From assembly GCF_022539505.1 (NCBI RefSeq), contig NC_061513.1, positions 181,504,017 through 181,568,016 on the forward strand: a stretch of DNA of 64,000 nt, read 5' to 3'. The notes under the pieces are model-generated. The model saw only the letters and a program-made list of their open reading frames with translations. It was not told the DNA's origin and did not search any database. The stretch comes from Lolium rigidum (Eukaryota; Streptophyta; Magnoliopsida; Poales; Poaceae). This document shows positions 1 through 10,689 of the stretch, piece by piece. How positions within the stretch are numbered: the first letter of the stretch is position 1; each line of letters begins with the position of its first letter. The translations under genes and the position numbers were made by a program.

Positions 1-1040
1 GATTTCCTTGGCTGTACTAATCCCTATTTTACGTGCGTGGTTGATGTAGGTTTTCATCATTGGACCAGTGAAGGAAGTCAGAAAGGCGGAGGCTATCCTG
101 AGGGGCCGAATGCTGGAATTCTAGACAAACTTGTTCTGTGATATAGGATTCCGCTGCTCTATCTTGTAAAAACAAACATGATACAGAACTGCATGTGGTA
201 CTCTACCTTCTGGATCTCTGAACCTTTGACAAAATGAAATAAGAGTTGAAGGCAGCTCCTGCATCTCGATATTCATTATCTGCCAAGGTTTCCCAACCTG
301 CAGTAGTGGGTTTTGGTCTCATGATGCGAAATGCTTGGTTCTTTCTTTGGCTTGTGCCAGGTGGTATATTAGAATGTATACCTGTGATTGATCTAATCTG
401 GTGCCTGCCCATTTATCGTTACCTGGTCCAGTAGGGGGACGGGCAGAAGGAAGGTGGTGTGTCCTACTACCACCACCGTTAGGTCTGTTGCAAGAGATTG
501 AGTTTGGAGATTTTGCCTTGAATGCTGATGGCAACACAGCGTCCGGGAGCAAAACTAGCTGAATTGAAGCGTGGGAGGTTCGTCCAGCGCCCACAGATGA
601 TCCATCAGCAGGATGGAAGCGTAAATTCAGACTCGGCAACAAATCGGATGGACCCCAGGCACGGCGATGGATGTGCCCTCTTCAGTCTCCAGGACCACCT
701 CTTGTTAATTTCACTGTGCCCCTCGTGTGCTACTGCTATCAGTCGCCTCGTATCACTGTTGCCTACTCGTAGTCGTAGCAGTGTTCGTGTTTCGCTCCTC
801 CTCAGCCTCCTCCTGGTTCTATCGCTTTCCTTCGAGTTTTCTCTCTTTCGGCTGATCGATGCATTGTCTTCTTTCGGCGTGTTACTCGTTGGAATGGTTT
901 ACTTATGGGGTTGCAAAAGCATAAGCACAGATCATAAGAAAAATGCGACGTGTACCGTTCGCTGTACGCGAGGATCTACAGCAGCACCAGGGAAGGTTGA
1001 CGAATGCTGTCGGGATATATGCTGTTCACAATCCATGGCC
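1..1040. other. Unassigned gene-like or repeat-derived sequence
   Basis: No protein family is recognised here. On the minus strand two overlapping open stretches (642-319 and 412-203) have plausible coding composition. One contains a run reading GWETLADNEYRDAGAAFNSY, but neither stays open long and they lie in different frames, so this could be a decayed gene or an unknown repeat. The plus strand has a 176-codon open stretch (522-1052) rich in Leu and Ser that looks like chance. No terminal repeats or target duplications are visible. Confidence 0.25.
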
Positions 1041-1509
1041 GGCAAGTCATAGAGAATTTTCCAATTCTGCGTCTGATCCTAGGATGGACGTCGCCGCACT
1101 TACCGGGGGCGAGAGCTGCGGCGGAGGCGGGTTAGACGATCGGGATCGGTCACCGGCCCCACGAGAGCGTGCAGGACGGCGACGGCGGCCCTGGACGCGT
1201 ACGCGGAGACCGAAAACGACGGAGAGCCAGGCGCTGGCGCGTAGCGGCGGCGGATCGGTATCCCCGGCGGTGGCCCAGGTGTGTGTGCGGCCATGTGGGT
1301 CGTCCGTCATACGCTTGTGTATAACTCGCATGCCGCCGAGCGGCCGACGGCCACGCGATGGCTACGGCGCCGCTTCGGTGGACGGTGGTCCAGCCCAGCC
1401 CCGGAAAATGACGCCGCCCCGCTCCGCTCCGCCGATTCGAAACGGTTCCATGTCTCTTGCCGGCCGGAGCACGGAGGAGGCCCGATTTATCAGCTCGCTG
1501 GACATGGCA
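1041..1509 (-). other. GC-rich block with a strong minus-strand splice donor; LINE target region
   Basis: This block is far more GC-rich than its surroundings and stays open on the minus strand from about 1331 to 1104. There it meets a consensus 5' splice site: exon end CCG followed by GTAAGT, at 1104-1098. That is what the first exon of a minus-strand gene reading towards position 1 would look like, but no recognisable product follows. The block ends exactly at the target duplication of the neighbouring LINE, so any promoter of such a gene would have been separated by 7.6 kb. Exon status is inference. Confidence 0.25.
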
Positions 1510-1525
1510 TGCGCTCACTGTGTGT
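1510..1525. repeat. LINE target-site duplication, left copy (16 bp)
   Basis: The 16 bases tgcgctcactgtgtgt are repeated exactly at 9077-9092. This copy is followed at once by a T-run, the poly-A tail of the minus-strand LINE. The last T could belong to either the duplication or the tail. Confidence 0.93.
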
Positions 1526-1845
1526 TTTTTTTTCCAAGCGACCCACCCAGAGGGGATCGATTTTCATTACCTTTTGGATAACGAAAATACAAGTCAGAGT
1601 TTCTTGTTCAAACTAAACGAAAAGAGAAACAAAGCTGAGCCTATCCAAACCAAACGACTATATACAGACTCCAGGAGCAACTACTGGAGAACATCAGTCT
1701 CACAGGAATGCAAGCCAGCAGACACAAAACACAAGTTTTTACAGCTACCAAAAGCTGACAGCCTATCCCAGGAGGCCAAGAACCAACGACACCCACAACA
1801 AAAGCCTGAAGCACAACTAGTTTTAACCGCAACTGAACAGCACTT

Positions 1846-4800
1846 CTAATCATCCAAATTGCCCGCGTCATCATCTTCTTTGTCTCCATCCACATCCATA
1901 TCATCATCTTGTCGATTCATCAGGCGAGGAACATTGCTCACATCATTATCTCCACTCCTTCTATTCACCGTCCCAGCAGCCAGAGAAAGGAGAGCATCGG
2001 CGCCACGATTCAGCTGTGCAGCTTCCTCTGCAGAGTGAGCACCTGCCCAGTATTTCATAAACACCACAGCATGATATATTAGATCAACAGGATTTTTTGG
2101 ATAAATTTTCTCAAAACAAGCCTTATTACGCGCTTTCCATATAGCCCAGCAAATAGCTGCCAGGCCAGCAATTTGAACATTGCGGCTAGCATTGGAATGA
2201 ATTGGCATCCACCAAAAGTATTGTGCAAAGGACCCAGGTCGATTGTGGGCTCCAACAGCTGTCCCCACCATGCTCCACAGGAATTTTGCTGCAGTACAAG
2301 TAAAGAAGAGGTGTAGGATAGATTCATGTGTAAAACAGAACAAACACGATGGATTGCCTGTCCAGTTCCTTTTCAAAAGGTTATCTTTAGTTGCTATGGC
2401 ATTGTGCCAAATGAGCCATAACCAGATTTTTATTTTCGAGAGGGATTTTACTTTTCCAGAGATGCTTGAAGGATCTGTCTATGCCATTGCTGCAGAGTTT
2501 CTTGTATACACTTTTGACAGAAAATTGACCATTTTTTGTCCATTTCCAGCTGGGTCTGTCATGTATATCAGACAGGTTAATCTGCTGCAGAATACTGACA
2601 AGGCCACACCAAATTTCCATCAACCCAGCAGGTAGCCATCGTCTAAAAGAGAGTCTCCAGCCCATAGTCGAAGCGAGCTGCCACTGTGATTTTCTCGCTC
2701 ATTACAAATATCAAACAGCTTCAGGAATTTGTCTTTCAGGGGAGTATGACCACACCATGCATCACCCCAGAAGCTGGTCCTACATCCATTTCCAACAATC
2801 ATCCTCCTTCCACAAAGGTAGATCTCTCTGATATAAAGCATGTCTGACCACAGGGGAGAGTCACCTTTCTTGTGTTTGGTGAAATAGATGCCAGTATTTC
2901 CCAGATATTTTTTCCTCATGAAATCTTGCCAAGGTCCTTCATCCTTTTCCAATTTCCACCACCATTTGCACATCAAGCTAATATTGAATTTGTATAAATC
3001 TTTCACTCCCAGACCTCCTTTACACCTGGGTTTGCAAATCCATCTCCACTTGACAAAGTGATACTTCTTCTTGTCTGCAGCTCCAGCCCAAAAGAAAGTC
3101 CTTATTGGCCTTGAGATATTTTCAATATTGGTTTTGTGTAATAACCTCATGGACATCTGATAAACAGCAATGTTGGATAAACATGCATCAATCTTGATTA
3201 ATCTTCCACCAATAGACAAAGTGCTACCCATCCAACCTCCCATGCATTTCTTCACCTTATCTTCTATGAACTGTAACTCTGCAATCGACGACCTCCCGGC
3301 AGCGACAGGGTACCCAGATACTTGATAGGCCATTTTCCCTTCTGACAATTGAACAAATCCACATAATCTTGTAACTTGTCAGGATCATCAAGCACCATCA
3401 TGATTTCACTTTTATCAAAGTTAATTTTCAGACCAGACATTACTTCAAAAATGTATAAAAGCAGCTTCAAGTTTCTGGCTCCACCAAGGTCATCTTGGAT
3501 CAGCAAAATGGTATCATCTGCATATTGCAAAATGGCAATGCCATGCTCCACCAAATTCTCAGCCAAACCTTTAAACAAGCCATTTTTCTGTGCATTCTCA
3601 ATCATTTTAGACAAACCATTAGCTGCCATGTTAAACAAAAAGGGAGCAAAAGGATCCCCTTGTCTAACCCCTTTGAAACCGCCAAAATAAGGGCCCAAGC
3701 ACATCATTGATTTTAACACTAAGAGTCCCTTTAGATATTGCTTCTTTGATCCATATAATCCACTTGTCATCGAAGCCTTTTTGTCCGCAACGATCCGATA
3801 AGAAATTCCAATTTACTTTGTCATATGCTTTCTCAAAATCAATTTTCAGCACTACCCCCGAGTTTTCTTGTACTTAGATTCTCTCAGAATTTCCTGTAGC
3901 AGCATCACCCCATCTGTGATATATCTTCCTCTAATAAAAGCATTCTGACAAGGATGGATAAGCTTCCCCATTAATGGTTCTACTCTGGCAGTCATGGTTT
4001 TGGTGAAAATCTTAAACAGCACTTGCAGTAAGCAAATAGGTCTGTATTTCTGAATGATATCTGCATCCTCTCCTTTTGGGATAAGAGTAATAATCCCATA
4101 ATTAATTCTCTCCAGCCCAAAAGCATGCTTATGAAAATCATTGAACATCTGCAACAAATCTGATTTGATAATACTCCAGCAGTGTTGATAGAATTCCACA
4201 GGAATTCCATCAGGGCCAGCAGCTTTGTTTTTTTCCATTTGGCAAATAGAATCATATATCTCTTGTTCAGAGAAACTTTTATCAAGGCTAATTCTATCTT
4301 CTTCACTCAACTTTTCATTTTCATCCCAGATATCATCTCTCAATCTGACCCCAGTATCATGTACTGGTCCAAAAAGATTTTTGTAAAAGTTGGTAGCATG
4401 TTCTAAGAGAGCAGGGGTCCCTTGTATATTTTCAGACCCTTTTTTCAAGGAAAACATTGTCCTTTTTCTTTTATTGCCATTTGCAATTCTGTGAAAGTAA
4501 CTGGTATTATTATCTCCATTCAGCAACCACTGTTCCTTTGATCTTTGTTGCCAAAAAGCCTCTTCTTTTTCCAGCAACTGCAGAAGTTCCTCCTGAATAT
4601 GTATCTTTCTACAAGCTTGTTCAAAAGAAAGATTATCTTGCTCCTCCAACTCTTCCAAGGTGGCTAGTTCCAAATGCAAATCATGCTTTTTCCTCTTATC
4701 TCTTCCTCTAATATTTGCACCCCAACCTTTCAACTCACTTTTGATTTTCTTTAGCTTTATCTGTACTTTTTCCAAGGAATTACAGGCTCGATCGGTCTGT

Positions 4801-5591
4801 CTCCAACTTCTTTCCACTCTAAACATGAAATCTTCCTCTGTCAGCCAACTTTTCTCAAACCTGAAAGCTTTTTTCTTCAATTCTCTACCCTCCATGGTAT
4901 CCACAATAATGGGATTGTGATCAGAGACATCTCTGGAAATTTTATGAACAGTTGCCAATGGGAAAATGTCTTCCCAATCTGAAGTCCTCAAAAATCTATC
5001 AAGCTTTTCCGAGTAGGGTTGATCTGATTATTTGACCATGTGTATTGGCCTCCAGACATATCAATCTCCCTAAGATCATGAGCATTAATAATTGCATTAA
5101 ACAAACTAGACCATTTATTCCTTCTCATCCCTTTATTTTTCTCAAAGGAGAATCTCAGAATATTAAAGTCACCTCCAATCAACATGGGCTTACTTTGATT
5201 ACTCGCAAACACCGACCAATTCAGACAGGAACATTTCTTTATCATCCTCCTGTGCAGCCCCATATACAAACACTAAATCCCACTTACTCTGGATTTTCAA
5301 ATCCTGCAGAGTCACCTTGATGAAAAACCTACCCATAACAGTATCAAGCACATCAAATCTGCTTTTACTGAAACCACCAAGAATGCCACCAGTTCTACCC
5401 ACAGAAGGAATCCACCTCCATGAAAATTGATTCACAGGATCAATTTTCCTGAAGAAGGCCTGAGAATAATCTTTCTTAATAGTTTCCTGCAAGCCAATAA
5501 AGTCTAACTGCTGCTCTCTAATAAAATCAGCCAAGAAGACACTCATCCCTTTCTTCCCCACACCTCTGCAATTCATACTGGCACCAATCAT
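1846..5591 (-). pseudogene. LINE ORF2: endonuclease / reverse transcriptase / zinc finger, frameshifted
   Basis: Read from 5591 downwards, the domains follow L1 order. The AP endonuclease has LQET near 5470, LIGGDFN near 5180, a GGQYTWSN block near 5050 and the catalytic SDHNP near 4925. The reverse transcriptase has YGIITLIPKG near 4080, LKIDFEKAYDKVNW near 3845, QGDPFAPFLFN near 3650 and the YADD catalytic motif near 3520. A thumb/connection region follows, then an RVT-type zinc finger with CLFC and HLFFTC near 2330. The stop is at 1846. Reading-frame changes occur near 5200, 4990, 3850, 3700, 3300, 2640 and 2380, so no single protein is made, but the polymerase motif is intact. The family product nicks the target and copies its own RNA at the nick. 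Confidence 0.92.
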
Positions 5592-8500
5592 AGATATTTT
5601 GGATTTTTTCTTCTAACTCTGGGTCCAGTCATTATGCCACACTCAGGGTGACTATCAATGACTTTCCCCTGGGCAGCACCAAAGCCAGACTGTGCCCCCA
5701 AAGACCTTGTCTTGTATCTTTTACTCTCCATAGATCTTTGAATTTTCTTTGCAGATTTCAGCTTTTTCCTGGTCCTCCTGGATATAACAGGAGTAAATTC
5801 TTCTTCCTCCTCATCTTCTTCACCAAAACCCAGCAACAACACCTGATTGGGCTCACCGAGTCCGCATGTCTTCTTGTTCATTTTGCAACACTTGTGATTT
5901 ACATTTCAAGTTATGCCTAGCTATCTCAAGATCTTTTATGTGATTGATATTTTCAAGTGTAAATGTACTAGGATCAACACCCATTTCAAGAGCTCTAGAG
6001 CAAATATCTTCATCATCTAAAATAGCAAAGGAATTAAAGGAATCAAGGTTTGTACCTGAGGTATCCCTTGTCTGATGTGTCCTGGTGCCATCCACCACCC
6101 TGGATGTGGCCTGAGGATGCCCAGCATTTCTTGAGCTTGCCCTTGTAGGTTGCATAGGATTCATAATATTGGACTCCATGTTCCTACCTTCACCACCAGA
6201 AGTTACCTGCACTTCCTCCTGAGTTAATCCTTCCTGCATATCCTCCTGGAAATTTTCAGCTTCAGGCTGAGGGCCCTCCATAGGGATGACTACAGCTGTG
6301 TGTTCATGCTCTAAGGATGGGGCACCTAGAGCAAGGATTGCCCCCTGAATAAACCCACCAGCATTTTCCTCCTCCTGCAGCTCTTCTTCATTATCAGTAC
6401 CATCATAATCAACCATGTCAATCAAACCATCATCAGCATTTTCCTGGACAGGCTGTACTTGCTCTTCAATAATTGGTTCCATCATTTTCTGATACTTTTT
6501 CTGATGGGTGAACTGTTTGTCACTCCCACTCTTAACCAATTTACTCAGGAAGTCTTTAAAACTGGCATCATTGGACATTGATGGTAAGCCAGTCTCTTCA
6601 CACAATTTTTCTGGAGCCAGGGCAGCAACAACGCTTCTATGAACTTCCAACAGGGGAGCCTGAATGTTGTTATGAGCACTATTCTCCATGATTCTGATTT
6701 CAGTAGAAGAGGATCCAGGATTGACAGCAGGGATCCCATGTGGATCCATAATATTTTGAATTCTTGTAGCAAAAGAGTCAGAGACAGTGTCAGACAGACT
6801 AGAGGCACTTACCACCACCTCTTTACCTTTCTGAGGGCCACCTTGAAGAGCATTTTGATTAGAACTCTGAGTATGTCCACCTCTGGTTTCATTCTCCCTT
6901 ATTTCAGTAATTTCAGTCCCACCCCTTGCAGTATTTGCATTGCCATCATTGTTGGTCCTCTGTCTTTTTGGAGAGTTCTGCACTGTATCATCATTTGTAT
7001 TCTCCACAGCAGAAGCATAATATGTTGCAGGATTCGTGTTAGGATCAATCACCTCCCTAGTAAACTGAAACTCATAAAATCCCTTCTTGATAGAGCCAAT
7101 TCTGGAACTTGGTACCAGTGCAGGATCCTGACAGCCAATTTTAGCTCTGATGTAAGCAAAGTTCCTGAGATGATTCATATCCAGAGCCAAAGGCAACCCA
7201 GCCATACTTGCAACATAGTAAGCAGTGGACTTATTTCTGTACTTCAAAGGAATTCCCTTTATTCTAAACCAAGCCTCTTCCATCACAGCAAACGGTTCAA
7301 TGTCTCCAGCCCATTTCTCAATCTTGATAATTGTATCGGGGACAGTTTTCATGAAGAATTTGCCAAAATGGGACAATTCTTCAATGCACTTGGCATTAGG
7401 GAATCTAGTAATGTACTGGTTTTCAGCAGCAACCTTGACATAAAACCTCCATTTGTAACCCATGGAATCAGACCACACCTGAAACTCATGCTCCATATCT
7501 CTGAAGGTAGCTTCACCCCTAACCACAGTTATCTGTGCATAATTCAGCAGTTCAAGAGATTGTACTTCTGCTTCCACATCAGGAATTACATAAAAACCTT
7601 GACCAAAGTCTGGGCTACCATAATAAGGTGCTTTGTATTCCCAGGGGTCCCTGTCCTGACAGATGCTAACATGGTGATTTTTTCCACGAGTTCAAACACC
7701 CAACGGCAAACTCAGCCCTACAGTTCTGAAAAGGGAGAGTAGCAGGAACGACATTTCTATTACCTGTCGCCACCGATGGCAGTACAGAGGACCCCATCGG
7801 CGCAGCAGTAATAGTATTTGGTACAGCAGTGGAGCTAGGAGCAGATCTACCAGAACTAGGACCAGGAGGATCAACAGGTCTAGTTGGGATTGCAGTACTT
7901 ACCATTGTGGTCTGATGTGGAACTGAGGAAGATGGTGCAGTGGCGAAGGAATTCGAAGAAGAATCAGCCCGTGTTCCTGCCATCTCTTGCCTGTGAGCCC
8001 AACGATCTCTGTTGGAGTTGGTCTGATCTTCCTTACGTTGTCTCTCTCGCAAGTGCCCGATCTCTTGCCGCCTTCTCCGTGATGCGTAGAGTCTCCGCAC
8101 GACGGCGGTCTTCCTCCGGACGCCGTTCTTCACCGCGGCGACGGTCTTCCGATTGGCGTCTCAGCTCTGATTCTCTATACCGCTCCTCATCCCGCCTCCG
8201 ATCTTCCTCTCTTCTTCTATCTTCTTCCCACCTTCTCTCATCTTCACGCCTCTCTTCTGCAGATCTGAATCTGTTGTTGTAGGGGGCTCTCTGATACCCC
8301 CGCGGCGGAGATCTACGGAAAGGACGGCGATCCATTCCCCCCACCAGGACTTGAGCAAAAGATCTGCGATCTCCCGATCTCACTCCTTGCCAGATTTGCG
8401 GGGACGAGATCGGCGGAGCCGAAGATCTGGGAGGCTGTGGATCTCTCACGAAAACAACGCCACACACCTCCCTCGATCTAGGGTTTGCAAATGGATTGTA

Positions 8501-9050
8501 TGTGGAGAGCCTCCGGATGCCTTGGCCTAAGGACTGCGGCGGTGGGCTATTGTGAACAGTATTGGGCTGCAACCCCAAACCCAACTGCTGAACGGACCTT
8601 CCCGCCATGGATCTGGGCTGTGGTGATTGTCCAGAATCAACCGAAGAAAACGTCTCCTCCACATGTACACAGGACAGTGAAGGAAGCGCATCTGGAAACT
8701 GCGCCACCGCTGTAACCCGACGAACAATCACCTCAGGACCAACCACAATCAGCAGATCCTCAGATTTCAGGTGAACTCCATTGCCAATCCATCTCGAACA
8801 GGTGATTCTCCCAAATTCTACCTCCGAATCATCCAAAAGCTCGAGATGATCATCTCCCGAAGTCTGGATGAAGCCCCCGCGACGGGCACCGTGCCTGATG
8901 AAGATGGCTTTCCACTTCCTCCGCGCGGCCTGCCTTGATGCACGCGGTGTGTGGTGGAGATCGCCGGCGGTCAGCGATCGATGCCAGAAATCTCCGGTGT
9001 TCGACGGCCGTCGCCAGAAATCGCCAGCGTGTCGCCTACGGAACGCCATC
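5588..9050 (-). pseudogene. LINE ORF1: RNA-binding protein with DUF4283-like domain, frameshifted
   Basis: The first ATG inside the element is at 9050. The N-terminal part (to about 8033) contains a long, highly charged Arg/Glu-rich segment near 8260-8050, probably helical. After frame changes near 8050 and 7680 come residues that look like a broken CCHC zinc knuckle near 7690-7620. An open stretch of about 570 codons (7577-5853) then carries a DUF4283-like fold with FPNAKCIEELSHFG and WAGDIEPFAVMEEAWFRIKG. A further acidic/basic C-terminal stretch (5881-5588) lies in another frame and ends in a TGA that overlaps the ORF2 ATG. This type of ORF1 coats the LINE RNA. The zinc-knuckle call is inference from spacing only. 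Confidence 0.82.
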
Positions 9051-9076
9051 CACTTTTGTAAGAGAAGAGAGTCGAT

Positions 9077-9092
9077 TGCGCTCACTGTGTGT
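9077..9092. repeat. LINE target-site duplication, right copy (16 bp)
   Basis: Exact copy of 1510-1525, abutting the 5' end of the minus-strand LINE. It shows that 1-1509 and 9093 onwards were contiguous before the insertion. Confidence 0.93.
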
Positions 9093-9431
9093 GTTGCTCA
9101 ACTGTGGAGTAAGCCGCCTCCGCGCAGGTCGAAAATGCATCACGGCGACGTGTGAATCTTTCAGCGACGTAAATCTGGCATAAATATGCCTTTTGGATGC
9201 GTCTCCGCGGACGCGCAAAATGTCCGCTCGCGTCTGTTGGAAGTTTCGTCGGCCGACTGGCAGCGATCCAGACTCGATGTGTCTTCTCAGGCGCATCGGT
9301 ACTGGCGCCGAGGCGTCGCTTCGGCAGTCTGCGGCCGCGTAATGGCATGCCTCGCGTGGCACCGTCACCTACCTTTGCGCACGAAGTAATGGCGATACCA
9401 CGCGTGCCACAGCCGTCGCCTGCCTCCGACC

Positions 9432-9439
9432 TATATAAA
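9432..9439 (+). promoter_or_regulatory. TATA box of the small acidic ORF
   Basis: TATATAAA within cctatataaacagcc, about 75 bp upstream of the ATG at 9514 and followed by a C-rich leader. Spacing and context are those of a plant core promoter. Confidence 0.5.
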
Positions 9440-9513
9440 CAGCCTCCCACACTGAACCCTAGGCGCCGCACAATCTCCACCGTAGCGCCCGCTCAACCTC
9501 CACCTTGGCCACC

Positions 9514-9969
9514 ATGAGCAACGCCGGCCGCGGCCAGGCTGCTGCGCCTCCACCTCCACCGCCACCTCCGACTCCACCTCCCCCGGCCTCGAGTTCCGAC
9601 GAGGAGTTCGACGATGATGACAACACCGACGACCTCCTCGACCCGGTCAGGGATGCCAAGTTCCTGGCTGACGCGGAGAAGGAAGCAGAGGAGGAGCGGG
9701 CGGCCCACGCGGCGTTCAACATCGAGATGGAACGACGCAGGGTGGCGGCCGCTGCAGAGGACGATGACTCCGACATCTAATGGTCTTCTGATGACCCTGA
9801 TGCGCCTACCCCGGAGGAGAAAGCGGCGGAGCAGAGAGCGTTAGTCGACTCCTTCGAGACGCTCAAAAAGGTCGACGATGCCGCGAATGAGACGCTGCAA
9901 TGGTGCCTGCTAGAGGACGCGGCGGCGCACCGAGCTCTAGCGGTCACATGGCAGGCGGCGGAGAAGTAG
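9514..9969 (+). pseudogene. Small acidic Pro-rich protein, one in-frame stop
   Basis: The start ATG at 9514 sits in a good context (gccaccATGa). The 88-codon first part has a poly-Pro tract (residues about 10-25), an acidic SSSDEEFDDDDNTDD block and an Ala/Glu-rich helix, and it stops at TAA 9778-9780. The same frame then stays open for about 63 codons (WSSDDPDAPTPEEK onwards) to TAG at 9967-9969. Because the acidic theme and composition continue across it, the TAA is most easily read as a nonsense mutation of a GAA codon. No known family is recognised. It is probably a transposon-borne ORF. Confidence 0.45.
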
Positions 9970-10140
9970 GCCGGGTCGTCGGGCAGCAAGTAGTCTAGGC
10001 TTCTACCAACTGTAGTTTGTATAGTTTGTAGAGTACATTATGCTTTATAAATATTTTGCAAAACAAAAAATGGGTCGCTCCACTGGGAGCACACCCAGAC
10101 ACAAACGGACACATATATCCAGAAGACGAAGCAATCGAAT

Positions 10141-10689
10141 GTGCGAGATCACTTTTGGATGTCCCATATGCGCCTTACACGAGTGGTATTAAATGACGCT
10201 GTACCCGGATCCATCGACCCGATTTGATTATGACGGTATTCTGCGAATGGTACGCGTACTAGGTGGAATACTGTGCTTCGTGTCTTCTGCACATCTCAGT
10301 AGGAGCACGGTTGACGTATAATACAACGATTTATGAGACATGCTTTTTTGTATGAACAGTGATCATCGTCCCTGGTTCTATCGATAAACAACGAAACCAC
10401 TAGCACATAGGTGTTCGTCGCGCAAATCGACTAGCATGTAACCCATGTCTGGAAAGGTCTAAAACTAACAAGAAAAAGGGAAACTACACAATCCAAAGCT
10501 TAAGAACAAAGCCAAAGGTGCGACCACACCGGCTAAACATACGCAAAAGCAAAACAAGTCAGGATAAGCTACTCAGGGGAGATCGCCGAGGATGCTTCCA
10601 AGCTTGAGGTTGGTGTAGCCCAGGTCCCATGGGTTACCGGCTTACCGCGCGCTTAGCAAGCGTTAACGAGCTTTGATCTTCATTTCCAT
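10141..10689. other. No recognisable feature
   Basis: AT-balanced sequence without sustained open frames, terminal repeats or RNA-like structure that I can see. It may be remnants of the old LINE or of other repeats. Confidence 0.4.

Larger units (their letters stand above)
1526..9076 (-). mobile_element. Full-length L1-type LINE retrotransposon
   Basis: A complete non-LTR retrotransposon of about 7.55 kb on the minus strand. It reads from its 5' end at 9076 through ORF1 (RNA-binding, DUF4283-like) and ORF2 (endonuclease, reverse transcriptase, RVT-type zinc finger) to a 3' UTR and an oligo-A tail at 1526. Both ends are fixed by a perfect 16-bp direct repeat (1510-1525 and 9077-9092), as expected from target-primed reverse transcription. 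All domains are present in order with no large deletion. At least six frameshifts in the ORFs mean this copy is inactive. The intact duplication and full length suggest moderate rather than great age. Confidence 0.93.
9150..10140 (+). mobile_element. Non-autonomous PIF/Harbinger-like unit (probable)
   Basis: Both edges resemble the subterminal parts of grass Harbinger elements. The left edge near 9190-9240 has alternating 'gcgtctccgcggacgcg' and 'aaaatgtccg' blocks. The right edge near 10065-10125 reads inwards as 'cagtggagcgaccca' with 'tgtccgtttgtgtc'. Between them is a short TATA-driven ORF but no transposase. I could not fix exact termini or a 3-bp target duplication, so the boundaries are approximate. 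An unclassified expressed gene with similar flanks is the alternative. Confidence 0.4.

Noticed and set aside
6639..7742. 367-codon plus-strand open frame
   Set aside because: Exactly antisense to LINE ORF1, whose DUF4283-like domain is recognisable. The plus-strand product has no family resemblance.
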